A DNA stretch of 64,000 nt, taken from the NCBI GenBank assembly GCA_033239005.1, contig BSQZ01000039.1, forward strand, positions 4,733,316 through 4,797,315, written 5' to 3'. Origin of the DNA: Lamellibrachia satsuma (taxonomy: Eukaryota; Annelida; Polychaeta; Sabellida; Siboglinidae). Both the position numbers and the translations under genes were made by a program. How positions within the stretch are numbered: position 1 is the first letter of the stretch; each line of letters opens with the position of its first letter. Under the pieces are notes generated by a model that was not told the DNA's origin, made no database searches, and saw only the letters and a list, made by a program, of their open reading frames with translations. Positions 25,101-32,394 of the stretch are shown piece by piece.

Positions 25101-28100
25101 TTGGTCATTGATGTTAGTTTGTTATAGATTTTTCAATACACACACATCGCATATTGTTGGTATTCGTACTTGTGGTAAGTTATCTATGACAAATCAACAG
25201 AGACTTCCCTATCCTAAGGCTAAGCCTAAGCTAAGGTTATGCTACGCCATGGCCCATGGGCATGTATATAACTATGTAGACGTTCGTTATTTATTGAAAC
25301 AATGTTCTTGAATCATAGCATAATAAATAGCATGTAAACTTGTAGATTAAAGTAAAGAGTCAATTCTAAAAACTAAACGTTAGGCTAATCCTGAGGCCTA
25401 AGCCAGGCTAAGGTTTATTTTTTCAATGAATACAAGTATTAATATAACATAAATTTTGTTACAAAAATATATTATATTTATGTTGTCAGAGTTAAAAAAT
25501 AATGACATTACCTAAATCTGTGGTATATTATAATGTTTGATTTTGATATTTCATTAGAATGTCCATTGTTTACATAATATATAAATGTGTGTAACAACAC
25601 ACACAATACACACAACACACACAACACACACAATACACACGTACTCGAAAGAGGAGTTCAACAATAAACATTTTGTGAGACAAAGGTTCAGTTTCATAGT
25701 ATTATGATATAAAGACATAAGTATATATTATTTGCTCTATTCCAATACACCCAACTGAAAGCTGGCGAAATGTTTGAATAACTTTAAAAAAAAATTAATG
25801 CCTACACTTGGTTAAAGCTATATTTATGTTTGCAGTGACAAAACGATGTGGCTGTATTGACAGTTCAAGGAATACTTTTATTTTGCAGCACACATTCACT
25901 TCGCATATGTAGTATTGGACTATTGGCATGGCATAATGACGAGTATGGCATTTTATAATTCATCCAGCTAAACCACATAGTTTTAACTTTTGTAGACACG
26001 TTTTGTGTGAATCGCGCTTCTGCAGTTTATCGTGAAATTGTGTCGTCCTGCGGCAGCTGTAAATGAATGGTCCCCCATTGCCGAAAAAGCCGCCGCCACA
26101 AGTAAACAAAAGGGAGCAGCCGTGGCCTAGTGGTTAAGGTGTTGGACTCTAAATTCAAGGGTTGTGATTTCAAGACCCACACTGGGCACGGTTTGTTTTC
26201 GAAGCTTAGGCAATTTCGTTTACCCTACTTTGCCTCAGTCTACTCAGCTGCAAATGAGTACAAACACTGTTTGGAAGGTACCTATGATGGACTAGTGTCC
26301 CGTCCAGGAGAGTCAGTATAACTGCATTCTAAGTTGCTTCGCACTATAGAAACCAGGTTTAAGCACTGGCCATATAAGCCTCTATGGCTTCCTAAGGCGT
26401 AATGCCTGGGGAATGACTTTACCTACAAGTAAACTAGCACTTGTTTTGCAGTGTATGTCACTGCTGCAGTTACAATTGGCAAATGTTCATTAAATAGTGC
26501 AGTTTCAGGCATAAAACAAAATTGTTCACTAATATCATATTCCATCAGTTCTTCGTTTGGATAAAACTCGGAAGCTTGGATGCTCAAATCGGACGGCGTA
26601 TTTTCTTGAAAATGACAAACTTGCAACGACTTCAATACATTTATTCGTGAGGTGCCATTTTTATTTATGCTTGAGCACGGTCTTCAACGTACTCAGGATT
26701 TCAGCATTTCGAGCTCAACTCTGAGCACAATTTTGTGCTCAAGATGTTTTATAACCTTGCCTGAGTTTGAGCACAGTGTGAAAACGAGTCTTGAGCGTGA
26801 AAACGTGCTCAGTTTAGTTGAGTACGGTTTATAACCTCGGGCCATGGTGGTATTGTTTCTAGCAAGTAATCGTTGTAACATCTACTATCAAATCTTAGTC
26901 ATTGTTGAAAATGTTAAACAATCCATTCAGCTGTACAAATGAGTAACTGGCTATATAGACAGTGTTAGAATTATTTTAATGAATACTTGAGATGATGTGT
27001 TGGAAGGAACATGTCTGCTGGAGGGAGGGAGGGTGAAAGGTTCTTTCTTAATTTCACTTGTCTTATTCAGACTAATTAAACAAAATTTATCTATCCACTC
27101 TGACGTACTAGCTCATTTGTACAAATTTTATTATTGCATTGCACTATTGCATCACATTTTCTCATGTTACCCAATCTAGAGGGAGGGAGATGATTTTAAC
27201 AAAGTATCAATTTTATATTAACCATCTGCATGTATATTACTTACTCTATTCATGGAGGGAACATCAAAGGAGGGAGGGATTGGATAAGGAGGGAGGAGGG
27301 AGGGAGGGAGGTGGAGGGAGGGATAAAGAGGAGGGAGGGAGGGAGGTGGGAGGGAGGGAGGAGGGAGGAGGAGGGAGGGAGGGAGGGAGGGAGGGAGGGA
27401 GGGAGGGAGGGAGGAGGGATGGGAGGGAGGGAGTTTAGGGAGGTGGGGGGGGAAGGGAGGGGGAGGGGTGAAAGGTTCTTTCTCAATTTCACTTGTCTTA
27501 TTCAGGCTTATTAAACAAAATTTCTCTATCCACTCTGACGTACTAGCTCATTTGTACAAATTTTATTATTGCATTGCACTATTGCATCACATTTTCTCAT
27601 GTTACCCAATCTAACGATCAAAGACAATTCTTTTGATGATTTTAACAAAAGTATCAATTCTTATATTAACCATCTGCATGTATATTACTTACTCTATTCA
27701 TGCACTGAACATCAAAGAACCTGATTTGTTATTGGCTAAATAAATTGAGGAGGGAGTTTTAGGTGTAAGGTGGTATACATTCCTAAGGACCACGTACTAC
27801 TAAATAAAGAGAAGGGAGTTTTAGGTGTAAGGTGGTATACATTCCTAAGGACCACACTACTAAATAAATAGAGGAGGGAGTTTTAGGTGTAAGGTGGTAT
27901 ACATTCCTAAGGACCACATACTACCAAGTAAATAGATAGAGGAGGGAGTTTTAAGTGTAAGGTGGTATACATTCCTAAGGACCACATACTACCAAGTAAA
28001 TAGATAGAGGAGGGAGTTTTAAGTGTAAGATGGTATACATTCCTAAGGACCACATACTACCAAGTAAATAGAGAAGGGAGTTTTAGGTGTAAGGTGGTAT

Positions 28101-31100
28101 ACATTCCTAAGGACCACACTACTAAATAAATAGAGGAGGGAGTTTTAGGTGTAAGGTGGTATACATTCCTAAGGACCACATACTACCAAGTAAATAGATA
28201 GAGGAGGGAGTTTTAAGTGTAAGGTGGTATACATTCCTAAGGACCACATACTACCAAGTAAATAGATAGAGGAGGGAGTTTTAAGTGTAAGGTGGTATAC
28301 ATTCCTAAGGACCACATACTACCAAGTAAATAGAGAAGGGAGTTTTAGGTGTAAGGTGGTATACATTCCTAAGGACCATATACTACCAAGTTAATAGATA
28401 AGGGAGTTTTAGGTGTAAGGTGGTATACATTCCTAAGGACCACATACTACCAAATAAATAGAGAAGGGAGTTTTAGGTGTAAGGTGGTATACATTCCTAA
28501 GGACCACATACTACTAAGTAAATAGAGAAGGGAGTTTTAGGTGTAAGGTGGTATACATTCCTAAGGACCACATACTACTAAATAAATAGAGGAGGGAGTT
28601 TTAGGTGTAAGGTGGTATACATTCCTAAGGACCACATACTACTAAATAGATAGAGGAGGGAGTTTTAGGTGTAAGGTGGTATACATTCCTAAGGACCACA
28701 TACTACTAAGTAGATAGAGAAGGGAGTTTTAGGTGTAAGGTGGTATACATTCCTAATACATATACTACTAAATAGATAGAGGAGGGAGTTTTAGGTGTAA
28801 GGTGGTATACATTCCTAAGGACCACATACTACTAAATAAATAGAGAAGGGAGTTTTAGGTGTAAGGTGGTATACATTCCTAAGGACCACATACTACTAAA
28901 TAAATAGAGAAGGGAGTTTTAGGTGTAAGGTGGTATACATTCCTAAGGACCACATACTACTAAGTAAATAGAGAAGGGAGTTTTAGGTGTAAGGTGGTAT
29001 ACATTCCTAAGGACCACATACTACTAAGTAAATAGAGAAGGGAGTTTTAGGTGTAAGGTGGTATACATTCCTAAGGACCACATACTACTAAGTAAATAGA
29101 GAAGGGAGTTTTAGGTGTAAGGTGGTATACATTCCTAAGGACCACATACTACTAAGTAAATAGAGAAGGGAGTTTTAGGTGTAAGGTGGTATACATTCCT
29201 AAGGACCACATACTACTATTACTACTATTACTGAAAAAATTGAGGAGGGAGTTTTATACATTCCAAAGGATATTTAGTACTAATGCACCAGATAGACTAC
29301 AAGATTTGTTTTTAAGTAGTTAAAATTTTGGGTTATGCAGTTCAAAAATGTTCACACTCGACTAGGTTCTCGTATCGCATGCGCAGCCAAATCCAAAAAG
29401 AAGAAAACGAATGAATAGAAAAGTAGCATTCACGTGTTGTTTTCCTGCCCTCCATAGCGTGGTGAAAATGTCCAAGTCGGTGTCGCCAACCAACAGTACT
29501 GCCTCCTATGCGAGCCGTTCAACTTCGGGCCAACCCAGGTCAGCCTTGCAGAAGACACCGTCTACAGGGGCTGTCGATGGTCAATCAGTCAACAACAACA
29601 ACAGCCACCTTGTGGCAGTGCCAATGTCCGAGCAGCTCATTGCGAGCATCATCAACAGCCAGCGCCTCTTTCAACGCTACCTCAAGCAAAGTGCCAATAT
29701 GAAGGTTGGCCGATTCAACCCGTGGAAGGTCGTCGACGAGTAAGTTGCGATGAATTTTATTTGTGCTTGTGAGGAGGGGGTGGTTGCTCGTACGTGTGTA
29801 ATAGTCGAGGTATGTTTTCTGATGGTGGATATGCTTGAAGAGGATCAGGGTGTTAGTTGTTGTGATAAGGTTCATTGCATGGCAGGTGTGGAGCGATTAA
29901 TCTACTATGTTAACCAGTTAAATTAATCGTGGGTTATTTTCGATTAACTTGTATTTTGAAAGTTAACTAGTTCAGTTAATTTATGAAGTAAACTAGTTCA
30001 GTTAATGATTAAGTTGACACAACACATATTTTACTAATCGTGTGCAAATAAGGATGTAAAGTCAATTAAGGGTGTAAAGTCAAATAAGGAAGTAAAGTTA
30101 CATAATGGTGTAAAGTCAAATAAGAATGTAAAGTCAAATAAGGATGTAAAGTCACATAAGGGTGTAAAGTCAAATAAGGATGTAAAGTCACATAATGGTG
30201 TAAAGTCACTTAAGGGTGTAAAGTCACTTAAGGGTGTAAAGTCAAATAAGGATATACAGCCGGTCAACTATTTTACAGGTTTTGAGAGGGTAAAATAGCT
30301 GACCGGCTGCACCTCCTATAAACTCCAATAAGTTAACTGAAAATTAATTGAAGTCAATCATTTAACTTTATGCTGAGTTAACCTTCGAAAGTTATCTAGT
30401 TAGGTTAACTTAACTTTTGCAAGTTAACGATTACATTAATTGTCCTATGCCTGTTTGGTCAAGTCTTACGACTTCTGGTGACGGCCAATGTGTTGATTAC
30501 GTAATGGTAATTATAGTGGCAATATTACAATATTAGACTAAAAATATGTGTAATGATAACGAATGCCCTGTAATGAAATGTAATGATGATTAATGCATAA
30601 TAAACTTTTATCACAGCAAACTTTTTTAATTGTCCGGAATACTTAAGTTTGGTAGTTTGTAGATGTCGGACAAACCTTTATCCAGAGTTGATCACGCCTT
30701 CCCAATCAGGTTTCACCGATACAATTGAGATCAGTGGGAAGAAGCAATATATTCTCATTCAAATACCACATACAGTCACCAGTTCAAACAACATCTTAAT
30801 TTTCATGGTGATTTTTCAAGAAGTTGAAATCATAGAGAAAGCACAGGCAGTGTCCATCAACCACACCCCGTTATCTAACAGCTGCTTGAAAGCGAACACA
30901 GGAACAATGTTGACGGCAGATGTTAGCGGCTGTTGCAAGATTTATTTATTCAGGATAAACAGTGGTCAGTTACACAACAGAAACTCAATTACAGTTACAA
31001 TTACAGCACTTAAACAAATCAAGTACAATTACCGTATTCAACCTAATAAGCATACGGTACATTTGAAAAAAATTGGGCCATGGAAAAATGTCAAGGAATC

Positions 31101-31774
31101 TGTTCTTATAAGCATAAACCATAATCTGTTTCTCTAGACAACAAGGTAACTGTTTAACACTAGTGGTGTCATTTGGTGACTAGTGTAGAACAACTGAAAA
31201 GTGGTGTGAACTGTTTAACACCAGATAGACTCAGTTCCATCCTAGTCAAATTACAATAATTATGGATCCTGCTGATTAAAAAGGTGGTATAGGTTAAGTA
31301 GGACATGTACAGCGCTTAAAAAAATGAAATTACAATGCTTCATAAAGTGTTGATTTTTAAAACAGTTTTGTTATCTTTTTGGTAAATTCATGCATTCTTG
31401 CTGATGGGGCTGGATGCAATGACAAAATTAATTACCCTGTTATTGTAATTAATTACAAATCATGCAATTACAGAGTGTCGGAAGAGATTCTGGACGTTTG
31501 CATCACAGACATCTGTGGTGAACTCGAGCAGTTCAACAGTGACATCGCCAACCACATCTACTCGTCCGAATTTGCAAGTGAGTCGTCATCAGACACGCAC
31601 GAGAGTGCACATCCACAGACAGCGAGGTGCAGCGGGTCGCCGGAACCACGGAGCAACTCGAGCATACGAAGCAGTGTTGTCTCGAAGACCGTCCAAACCG
31701 ACAGCCGTGGACATATCTTGGAGCGGAACTGGTCACCGGCGATGGGCAGCGACATCAAGAACTTGAAAACGTAG
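7350..31774 (+). CDS. Moonraker-like (KIAA0753/OFIP family) gene, 5'-incomplete, 14 exons
   Basis: Exons placed by hand: 7350-7513, 7995-8189, 8883-8985, 11025-11467, 13639-13730, 17771-17872, 19588-19621, 21192-21247, 21794-21881, 23502-23672, 24029-24113, 24619-24703, 29458-29739, 31474-31774. Every junction keeps frame, giving 732 codons with no internal stop. The first exon opens in mid-codon behind a good acceptor, so the N-terminus lies upstream. Exons 1-2 encode a helical segment (RIEEQKTRSTRILYTLSQ...; RQLAAISRSSIRALNEFVQ) resembling, from memory, the central region of moonraker, a centriolar-satellite protein acting with OFD1 and FOPNL in centriole duplication and ciliogenesis. Exon 4 is Ser/Pro-rich and probably disordered; exons 10 and 14 are helical and acidic. 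The exon model is well supported; the family name is an inference from pattern, not an alignment. Confidence 0.6.
7995..8189 (+). CDS. Moonraker-like exon 2
   Basis: Acceptor GTTGTTACAG, donor GTGAGT; phase 0 at both ends, 65 codons. It encodes DNLLRQLAAISRSSIRALNE, FVQHLRD, and VVLLSQIIECFERLDPHS. This is the segment most suggestive of the moonraker family (a leucine/arginine-rich helical repeat followed by an acidic helix). Confidence 0.75.
8240..8640 (-). mobile_element. LINE ORF2 C-terminal fragment
   Basis: The minus strand encodes MSEERLTKRAWETEMG, then RRRRGRPRLRW, then after a frame change KIDLKRAEVNSQEWEGMAED and NGLRRLI. The RGRPRxRW motif followed by a W...A.D..R block is the usual C-terminal end of non-LTR retrotransposon ORF2 proteins. 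The fragment is short, frame-broken and lies in intron 2 of the moonraker-like gene. Confidence 0.7.
8883..8985 (+). CDS. Moonraker-like exon 3 (short, hydrophilic)
   Basis: The exon lies between acceptor CTTACTTGTAG and donor GTAGGC. It is open for 34 codons plus one base: KSIEATDKVNPPKGEGDQ, then PTSHDLVQNNVSRPQK. The one-base overhang is completed by the two-base opening of the next exon. It is too short for an unaided ORF search; support comes from phase agreement and codon-like composition. Confidence 0.6.
9012..9661 (+). repeat. 15-bp minisatellite, about 43 copies
   Basis: Tandem unit GGTACTGTCTGCCAW, where the last base alternates between A and T (CCAAGG versus CCATGG); further variation is C/T in TACTG/TATTG. 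Because 15 is a multiple of three, several frames stay open on both strands (repeats such as ADSTM on minus, SAKVL or CHGTV on plus). It lies wholly in intron 3 of the moonraker-like gene, so these frames are most likely not translated. Confidence 0.95.
9768..10081 (+). repeat. 26-bp minisatellite, about 12 copies
   Basis: Unit CTAGTATCCACTATGACATG followed by CTAGCT, with few changes between copies. It sits at the position where the dispersed repeat at 270-860 has one copy of the unit (about 340-366), so the array expanded inside a member of that family (9715-10290). It lies in intron 3. Confidence 0.9.
10562..10700 (+). other. Weak ORF start of unknown origin
   Basis: An ATG at 10562 opens MAATNYLVSSKVSSPSGRRT and continues to ADKWQKEADFKLCLQALHM before coding character fades. 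It directly follows the dispersed repeat at 9715-10290 and has no recognised family motif. It may be the first exon of a decayed transposon gene or chance; it is out of context for the moonraker-like gene. Confidence 0.2.
11025..11467 (+). CDS. Moonraker-like exon 4 (largest; Ser/Pro-rich)
   Basis: Acceptor CTTTGTCTTGTAG, donor GTAAGT; opens with two codon bases, ends phase 0. It encodes a basic start (RCRGSRKGKSALK), EIDKLHPLRLLRQKYPLSYH, then a serine/histidine/proline stretch (NPRKSSSHHSTRSSPITPHS) with many SP and TP sites, then ITDQLEELIERQIELPSP and HVPWVLEPEKPRVPRH. GC content is clearly above the flanking introns. Probably a disordered linker carrying a short helix and phosphorylation sites. 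Confidence 0.75.
11692..13134 (+). mobile_element. hAT-like DNA transposon, non-autonomous, with perfect TSD
   Basis: The ends are inverted copies of each other (CAGACCTGGTGTCGAAGTAC at left; complement of the right end CAGATCTGGGGTCGAGTAC). They are flanked by identical 8-bp direct repeats GATAGTGA at 11684-11691 and 13135-13142, the target duplication length of hAT elements. Both subterminal regions are packed with ACTCGT/GTACTC motifs in opposite orientation (11700-11830, 13005-13125). No transposase is recognisable inside. An internal 67-bp tandem duplication lies at 12546-12680. It sits in intron 4. Confidence 0.85.
12546..12680 (+). repeat. 67-bp tandem duplication inside the hAT element
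   Basis: Two adjacent near-identical units begin at about 12551 and 12618, containing TAGTTGTGGACTTGTGG, CCAGCCACAACAT and CAGTGTTCACTG. They are non-coding. Confidence 0.8.
13639..13730 (+). CDS. Moonraker-like exon 5
   Basis: Acceptor TTGCACTTGCAG, donor GTGAGT; phase 0 in, two bases left over. It encodes PKHREEWRQSPDPHYADPT and ISSKKHQAGIL. The next exon supplies the missing third base, giving lysine. Confidence 0.7.
14209..14631 (+). CDS. Candidate two-exon small ORF (59 aa), transposon-like N-terminus
   Basis: Exon 14209-14283 encodes MLWDRDSDSDAGEMENRSNM and EFSKH before a strong GTAAGT donor; exon 14527-14631 opens after TGTTGCAG in phase 0 with EGPLQGPSQDESSQEPS and ends at a TGA. 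An AATAAA lies at about 14820. The acidic DSDSD start is reminiscent of piggyBac-type transposase N-termini, and a TTAACCC motif lies at about 13955, but I could not find a matching right end. It lies inside intron 5 of the moonraker-like gene. It may be a truncated transposon gene or chance splicing signals. Confidence 0.35.
16030..16240 (+). repeat. Dispersed repeat, copy 2
   Basis: Same orientation as 1-260, with matching blocks AATAAAGCTGGTT, GGGATTTCCAAAAGCACTG, GGATGGATTGGC and AATATTTCCTAGCATG. It is non-coding and lies in intron 5. Confidence 0.6.
16447..16769 (+). repeat. 46-bp minisatellite built from a transposon end, 7 copies
   Basis: The unit contains CCCCAGGTCAATAAACCTTT, then AAGGGGAGACACCCCAGG and TGAAATGG. 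It thus includes the terminal inverted repeat of the element plus sequence that looks like its original left flank. Copies differ by one to four bases. Confidence 0.9.
16447..17415 (+). mobile_element. TTAA-flanked (piggyBac-like) element with tandemly repeated left end
   Basis: The left end reads TTAAGGGGAGACACCCCAGG; the complement of the right end (17391-17415) reads TTAATTCGGGGAGGCACCCC. TTAA at both sides is the target site of piggyBac elements. A second, short member lies at 32395-32567 with similar internal sequence (CAAAATGTGTTT; TTGCATTA.CTATGCA). No transposase is seen. The left end is repeated as a 46-bp minisatellite. Confidence 0.6.
17436..17665 (+). repeat. 42-bp minisatellite, 5 to 6 copies
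   Basis: The unit contains CACATTTGTACGTGAACACA, TGTACGTACATATG and CACCTACA. The period is a multiple of three, so repeats such as YVNTCTYICTYTHL stay open on plus and similar frames on minus. It is intronic (before exon 6) and not taken as coding. Confidence 0.9.
17771..17872 (+). CDS. Moonraker-like exon 6
   Basis: Acceptor CGCTTTGCAG, donor GTGGGT. One base completes the previous codon, then FEPEPVRGRKQKSNNSVKQR and PASPTKSDTQGLS, leaving AG. The product is basic and hydrophilic, likely disordered. Confidence 0.7.
18030..18130 (+). repeat. TA-rich microsatellite
   Basis: Pure TA run followed by ATACATATATAT and TATATTTATATATG variants, in intron 6. A similar short TA/TTTATA run lies at 18541-18590. 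Confidence 0.9.
18685..18765 (+). repeat. Inverted repeat (GAAATGTGGGCTC stem)
   Basis: GAAATGTGGGCTC at about 18688 is matched by GAGCCCACATTTC near 18763, with a GC-rich loop of about 50 bp, and a related CCCACAATGTAAAAC precedes it. It could be a degenerate SINE or a foldback element; no RNA family was recognised. Confidence 0.4.
19005..19175 (+). repeat. SINE 3' tail fragment leading into TA arrays
   Basis: The stretch GGGGTGAAGTGTAAAACG, GCTTTGAGCAGTCC and GACTGGATACTGTGCTATAT matches the tail of the SINE at 21353-21693. It then passes directly into GAACGTACC, a TTTATATA...TATAAAGG palindrome and a TA run (about 19140-19171). Confidence 0.7.
19588..19621 (+). CDS. Moonraker-like exon 7 (34-nt microexon, GC donor)
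   Basis: Acceptor TTACTACTTGTAG; one base completes serine, then QEDEKKTEVPK. The best donor is AAAG/GCAAGT, a consensus GC-AG type donor, ending in phase 0 as the next exon needs. An alternative GT donor (GAG/GTACCA at 19613) is also phase 0 but weak. The exon would be too short for any ORF search. Confidence 0.55.
19875..20998 (+). mobile_element. pogo/Tigger-like DNA element, non-autonomous, 1124 bp
   Basis: Left end CAGTCGCGCCTTGTTATTGC and complement of right end CAGTCCACCCTTGTTATAAC are inverted repeats; both continue with a GCGG...GTGGACCC-like block. TA dinucleotides flank each side (19873-19874, 20999-21000), as for Tc1/mariner-superfamily elements. Inside lies a tandem duplication of about 171 bp (20170-20510). 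No transposase ORF is evident. Confidence 0.8.
20170..20512 (+). repeat. 171-bp tandem duplication
   Basis: Two units begin at about 20172 and 20343, sharing AAATGCAATTTAG, GGAATACCAA, GCTTCCATT, CATCGTAAATCTAATCG and GAATTGATGTTAAGTGG. They differ at roughly one position in ten. Non-coding, inside the pogo/Tigger-like element. Confidence 0.9.
21192..21247 (+). CDS. Moonraker-like exon 8
   Basis: Acceptor TTGATGTTGCAG, donor GTAAAC; phase 0 in, AG left. It encodes VAEMTLVEKRYNNEIMNL, a helical segment. Confidence 0.65.
21353..21693 (+). mobile_element. tRNA-derived SINE
   Basis: The head contains a box A-like TGGCGCAGGGGCGTAGCGG and a box B-like GGTTTGAATCC about 50 bp later. It continues with a central block (CAGATGTATAAATTAGTACC, also seen near 8755 and 26935) and the tail GGACTGGATACTGCGC, TATATAAGAACTTACC, CCTTTATT. 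It is not a functional tRNA: no cloverleaf closes. It lies in intron 8. Confidence 0.7.
21794..21881 (+). CDS. Moonraker-like exon 9
   Basis: Acceptor GGTTGATTGTAG, donor GTATAT. It completes arginine, then DEMSRHVSRLIEHESGTKKK and IKSLLENSK, ending phase 0. Strongly helical and charged. Confidence 0.7.
22590..23185 (+). mobile_element. Foldback-type MITE with about 95-bp inverted arms
   Basis: The left arm (22595-22690: AAACAAAAGTCATGGTTTTG, AAGAATATCACACCAGTGG) and the complement of the right arm (23090-23185: AAACAAAAGTAATGATTTTG, AAGAATATTATACCAGTGG) correspond along their length. The left arm recurs at 41752-41850. No coding sequence lies between the arms. Confidence 0.7.
23200..23342 (+). 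repeat. GTTAA/ATTAA-rich repeat end, related to 29883-30453
   Basis: The end AACGATTACAATTAACCCATGCCAG matches in pattern the right end of the element at 29883-30453 (split here only for description: AACGATTACA, ATTAACCCATGCC). It is rich in GTTAAT and TTAACT words. Probably a partial hAT-like repeat. Confidence 0.4.
23502..23672 (+). CDS. Moonraker-like exon 10
   Basis: Acceptor TGTTGCATTGCAG; phase 0 in and out, 57 codons. It encodes DRLDADKLTEMILHEIMVDT, VNQLGAAFSDDDTES and GISADTILHRLDNIE: two helices joined by an acidic serine linker. The donor GAG/GTGGAT is weak; if it is skipped the frame ends four codons later at a TAG (23682-23684), which would give a truncated isoform. Confidence 0.75.
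24029..24113 (+). CDS. Moonraker-like exon 11
   Basis: Acceptor TTTTTGTCTCGCCAG, donor GTAAGT; phase 0 in, one base left. It encodes AEQTQIRQRWDDLQYKPEPN and NQTNAVSG. Confidence 0.7.
24619..24703 (+). CDS. Moonraker-like exon 12
   Basis: Acceptor GATTTTTTTCAG, donor GTATGT. It completes histidine, then IPRLINPKPIRLTVPASEFS and RPVKPRS, leaving TC. The proline-rich text suggests an extended linker. Confidence 0.7.
24749..26837 (+). mobile_element. DNA element with AGGTTATAAACCGTA inverted ends
   Basis: The left end AGGTTATAAACCGTATTCAA and the complement of the right end AGGTTATAAACCGTACTCAA are inverted repeats. Both subterminal regions hold many CTCAAG/GAGCAC motifs (24770-24850, 26665-26820). 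Inside, MADTDADCIIIDLVID can be read from 25066, possibly a transposase N-terminus. The SINE at 26111-26425 is nested in it. No clear target duplication was found, so the superfamily is open. Confidence 0.6.
26111..26425 (+). mobile_element. tRNA-derived SINE, second family
   Basis: A box A-like GTGGCCTAGTGGTTAAGG is followed by a diverged box B-like GTGATTTCAAGACCC. The body (CTCAGTCTACTCAGCTGC, AAATGAGTAC) and 3' part (TTCCTAAGGCGTAATGCC) are non-coding. It is nested within the inverted-repeat element 24749-26837. Confidence 0.55.
27018..27265 (+). repeat. Direct duplicate, left copy, carrying GAGGG blocks
   Basis: This copy matches 27463-27720 over most of its length (GTGAAAGGTTCTTTCT, CTATCCACTCTGACGTACTA, TTGCATCACATTTTCTC). 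At three places unique sequence of the right copy is replaced by GAGGG/GGGA text. Confidence 0.8.
27250..27475 (+). repeat. GGGA-type purine microsatellite, G4-prone
   Basis: About 220 bases made almost only of GGGAGG and GGAGGA runs on the plus strand, ending GGTGGGGGGGGAAGGG. Such a strand can form G-quadruplex or triplex structures. The protein-like frames (REGGR...) are low-complexity artefacts. Confidence 0.95.
27745..29225 (+). repeat. 64-bp satellite-like array, about 23 copies
   Basis: The unit reads GAGAAGGGAGTTTTAGGTGT, AAGGTGGTATACATTCCTAA, GGACCACATACTACTAAGTA, AATA. Some units carry an extra TAGA (68 bp) and one lacks the GGACC block (28755). Copies near the 3' side are almost identical, which points to recent homogenisation there. 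It lies in the intron before exon 13. Confidence 0.95.
29458..29739 (+). CDS. Moonraker-like exon 13
   Basis: Acceptor TTTCCTGCCCTCCATAG, donor GTAAGT. It completes serine, then VVKMSKSVSPTNSTASYASR, a Ser/Thr-rich part, VNNNNSHLVAVPMSEQLIAS, IINSQRLFQRYLKQS and GRFNPWKVVDE, leaving GA. The Ser-rich half is probably disordered, the C-terminal half helical. Confidence 0.75.
30047..30250 (+). repeat. 18-bp minisatellite, about 11 copies
   Basis: Unit GTAAAGTCAAATAAGGAT with variants (CACATAATGG, CACTTAAGGG). The period keeps one minus-strand frame open (DFTPLC/DFTSLF repeats). Intronic and not taken as a gene. Confidence 0.85.
30257..30309 (+). repeat. Near-perfect 20-bp stem hairpin
   Basis: CAGCCGGTCAACTATTTTAC at 30257-30276 is complementary to 30290-30309 except one position, with a 13-base loop. 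It sits at the edge of the 18-bp minisatellite. Confidence 0.8.
31474..31774 (+). CDS. Moonraker-like exon 14 (terminal)
   Basis: Acceptor CATGCAATTACAG. It completes glutamate, then VSEEILDVCITDICGELEQF, NSDIANHIYSSEFASESSSD, followed by a Ser/Arg-rich tail ending IKNLKT and a TAG at 31772-31774. GC content drops right after the stop. An internal GTGAGT at 31577 (after GCAA) is a strong potential donor and could join phase-correctly to 32875. A possible poly(A) signal AATAAA lies at 32946-32951. Confidence 0.75.
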
Positions 31775-31890
31775 AGAAAGCGCAGGCAATGTCCAACAGC
31801 CGCTCTCGGTTATCTAATGGCTGTTTGAATTGAACGCAAACGCAGGAACAATGTTGACGGCAAACGTTAGCGGCTGTCACAAAATCCGAG
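31765..31890 (+). repeat. Short repeat shared with 30820-30940
   Basis: GTAGAGAAAGCGCAGGCA, GGAACAATGTTGACGGC and GTTAGCGGCTGT are common to both places in the same orientation. The repeat begins at the stop codon of the moonraker-like gene, so the present stop may have been supplied by the repeat. Confidence 0.6.
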
Positions 31891-32394
31891 TAACTGATCA
31901 ACGCAGGCAGGATGCAAATATACTGTATTAATCAATTCTGCTACAGTGAACGGCACTAAAAAACTTGCTGCGGAGAAATCTAGGGATATTGCAGCTGCTC
32001 TAGGGAAAGTGCTACAGGAAGTAACAGAACACATATTGTGTGTAGCAAGCGGCAAAACTGAAACACAGACTGATTTTCCACTAACATGTCTGTTGTCTGG
32101 ACAGCTGCTTAATGCCTGTGCTGAATTTAATTTTTTTTAAATTAATCAGGAGTTTTTATTCGACACCTATTTTTAATATGCTTCTCTTGAGTGTTGGAAG
32201 GAAGATGTTTGTAAAATTGTATTATCTAGTACATATCACCTAGTACATCGACTTCGCATGATCTCCAACGGCGTGCTCTGGTAGGACTCGTGGCGACTTA
32301 TTTAGCCATTAATAATCGTAGCTTTAAAAAGCTATATTGGAACATATCTAGACATCTTTACCACATGGCTGTGTTGGTATCATAACTGCTTATT

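Larger units (their letters stand above)
29883..30453 (+). mobile_element. hAT-like repeat with CAGG ends
   Basis: Left end CAGGTGTGGAGCGATTAAT and complement of right end CAGGCATAGGACAATTAAT agree in 14 of 19 positions. GTTAAC/TTAACT words crowd both flanks. I see no convincing 8-bp duplication. It contains an 18-bp tandem repeat and a near-perfect hairpin. Confidence 0.5.

Noticed and set aside
27139..27514. Gly/Arg/Glu-rich and Ser/Pro-rich ORFs
   Set aside because: Low-complexity frames through a GGGA microsatellite.
30034..30267. 77-codon minus ORF with DFTPLC repeats
   Set aside because: Made by an 18-bp intronic minisatellite.
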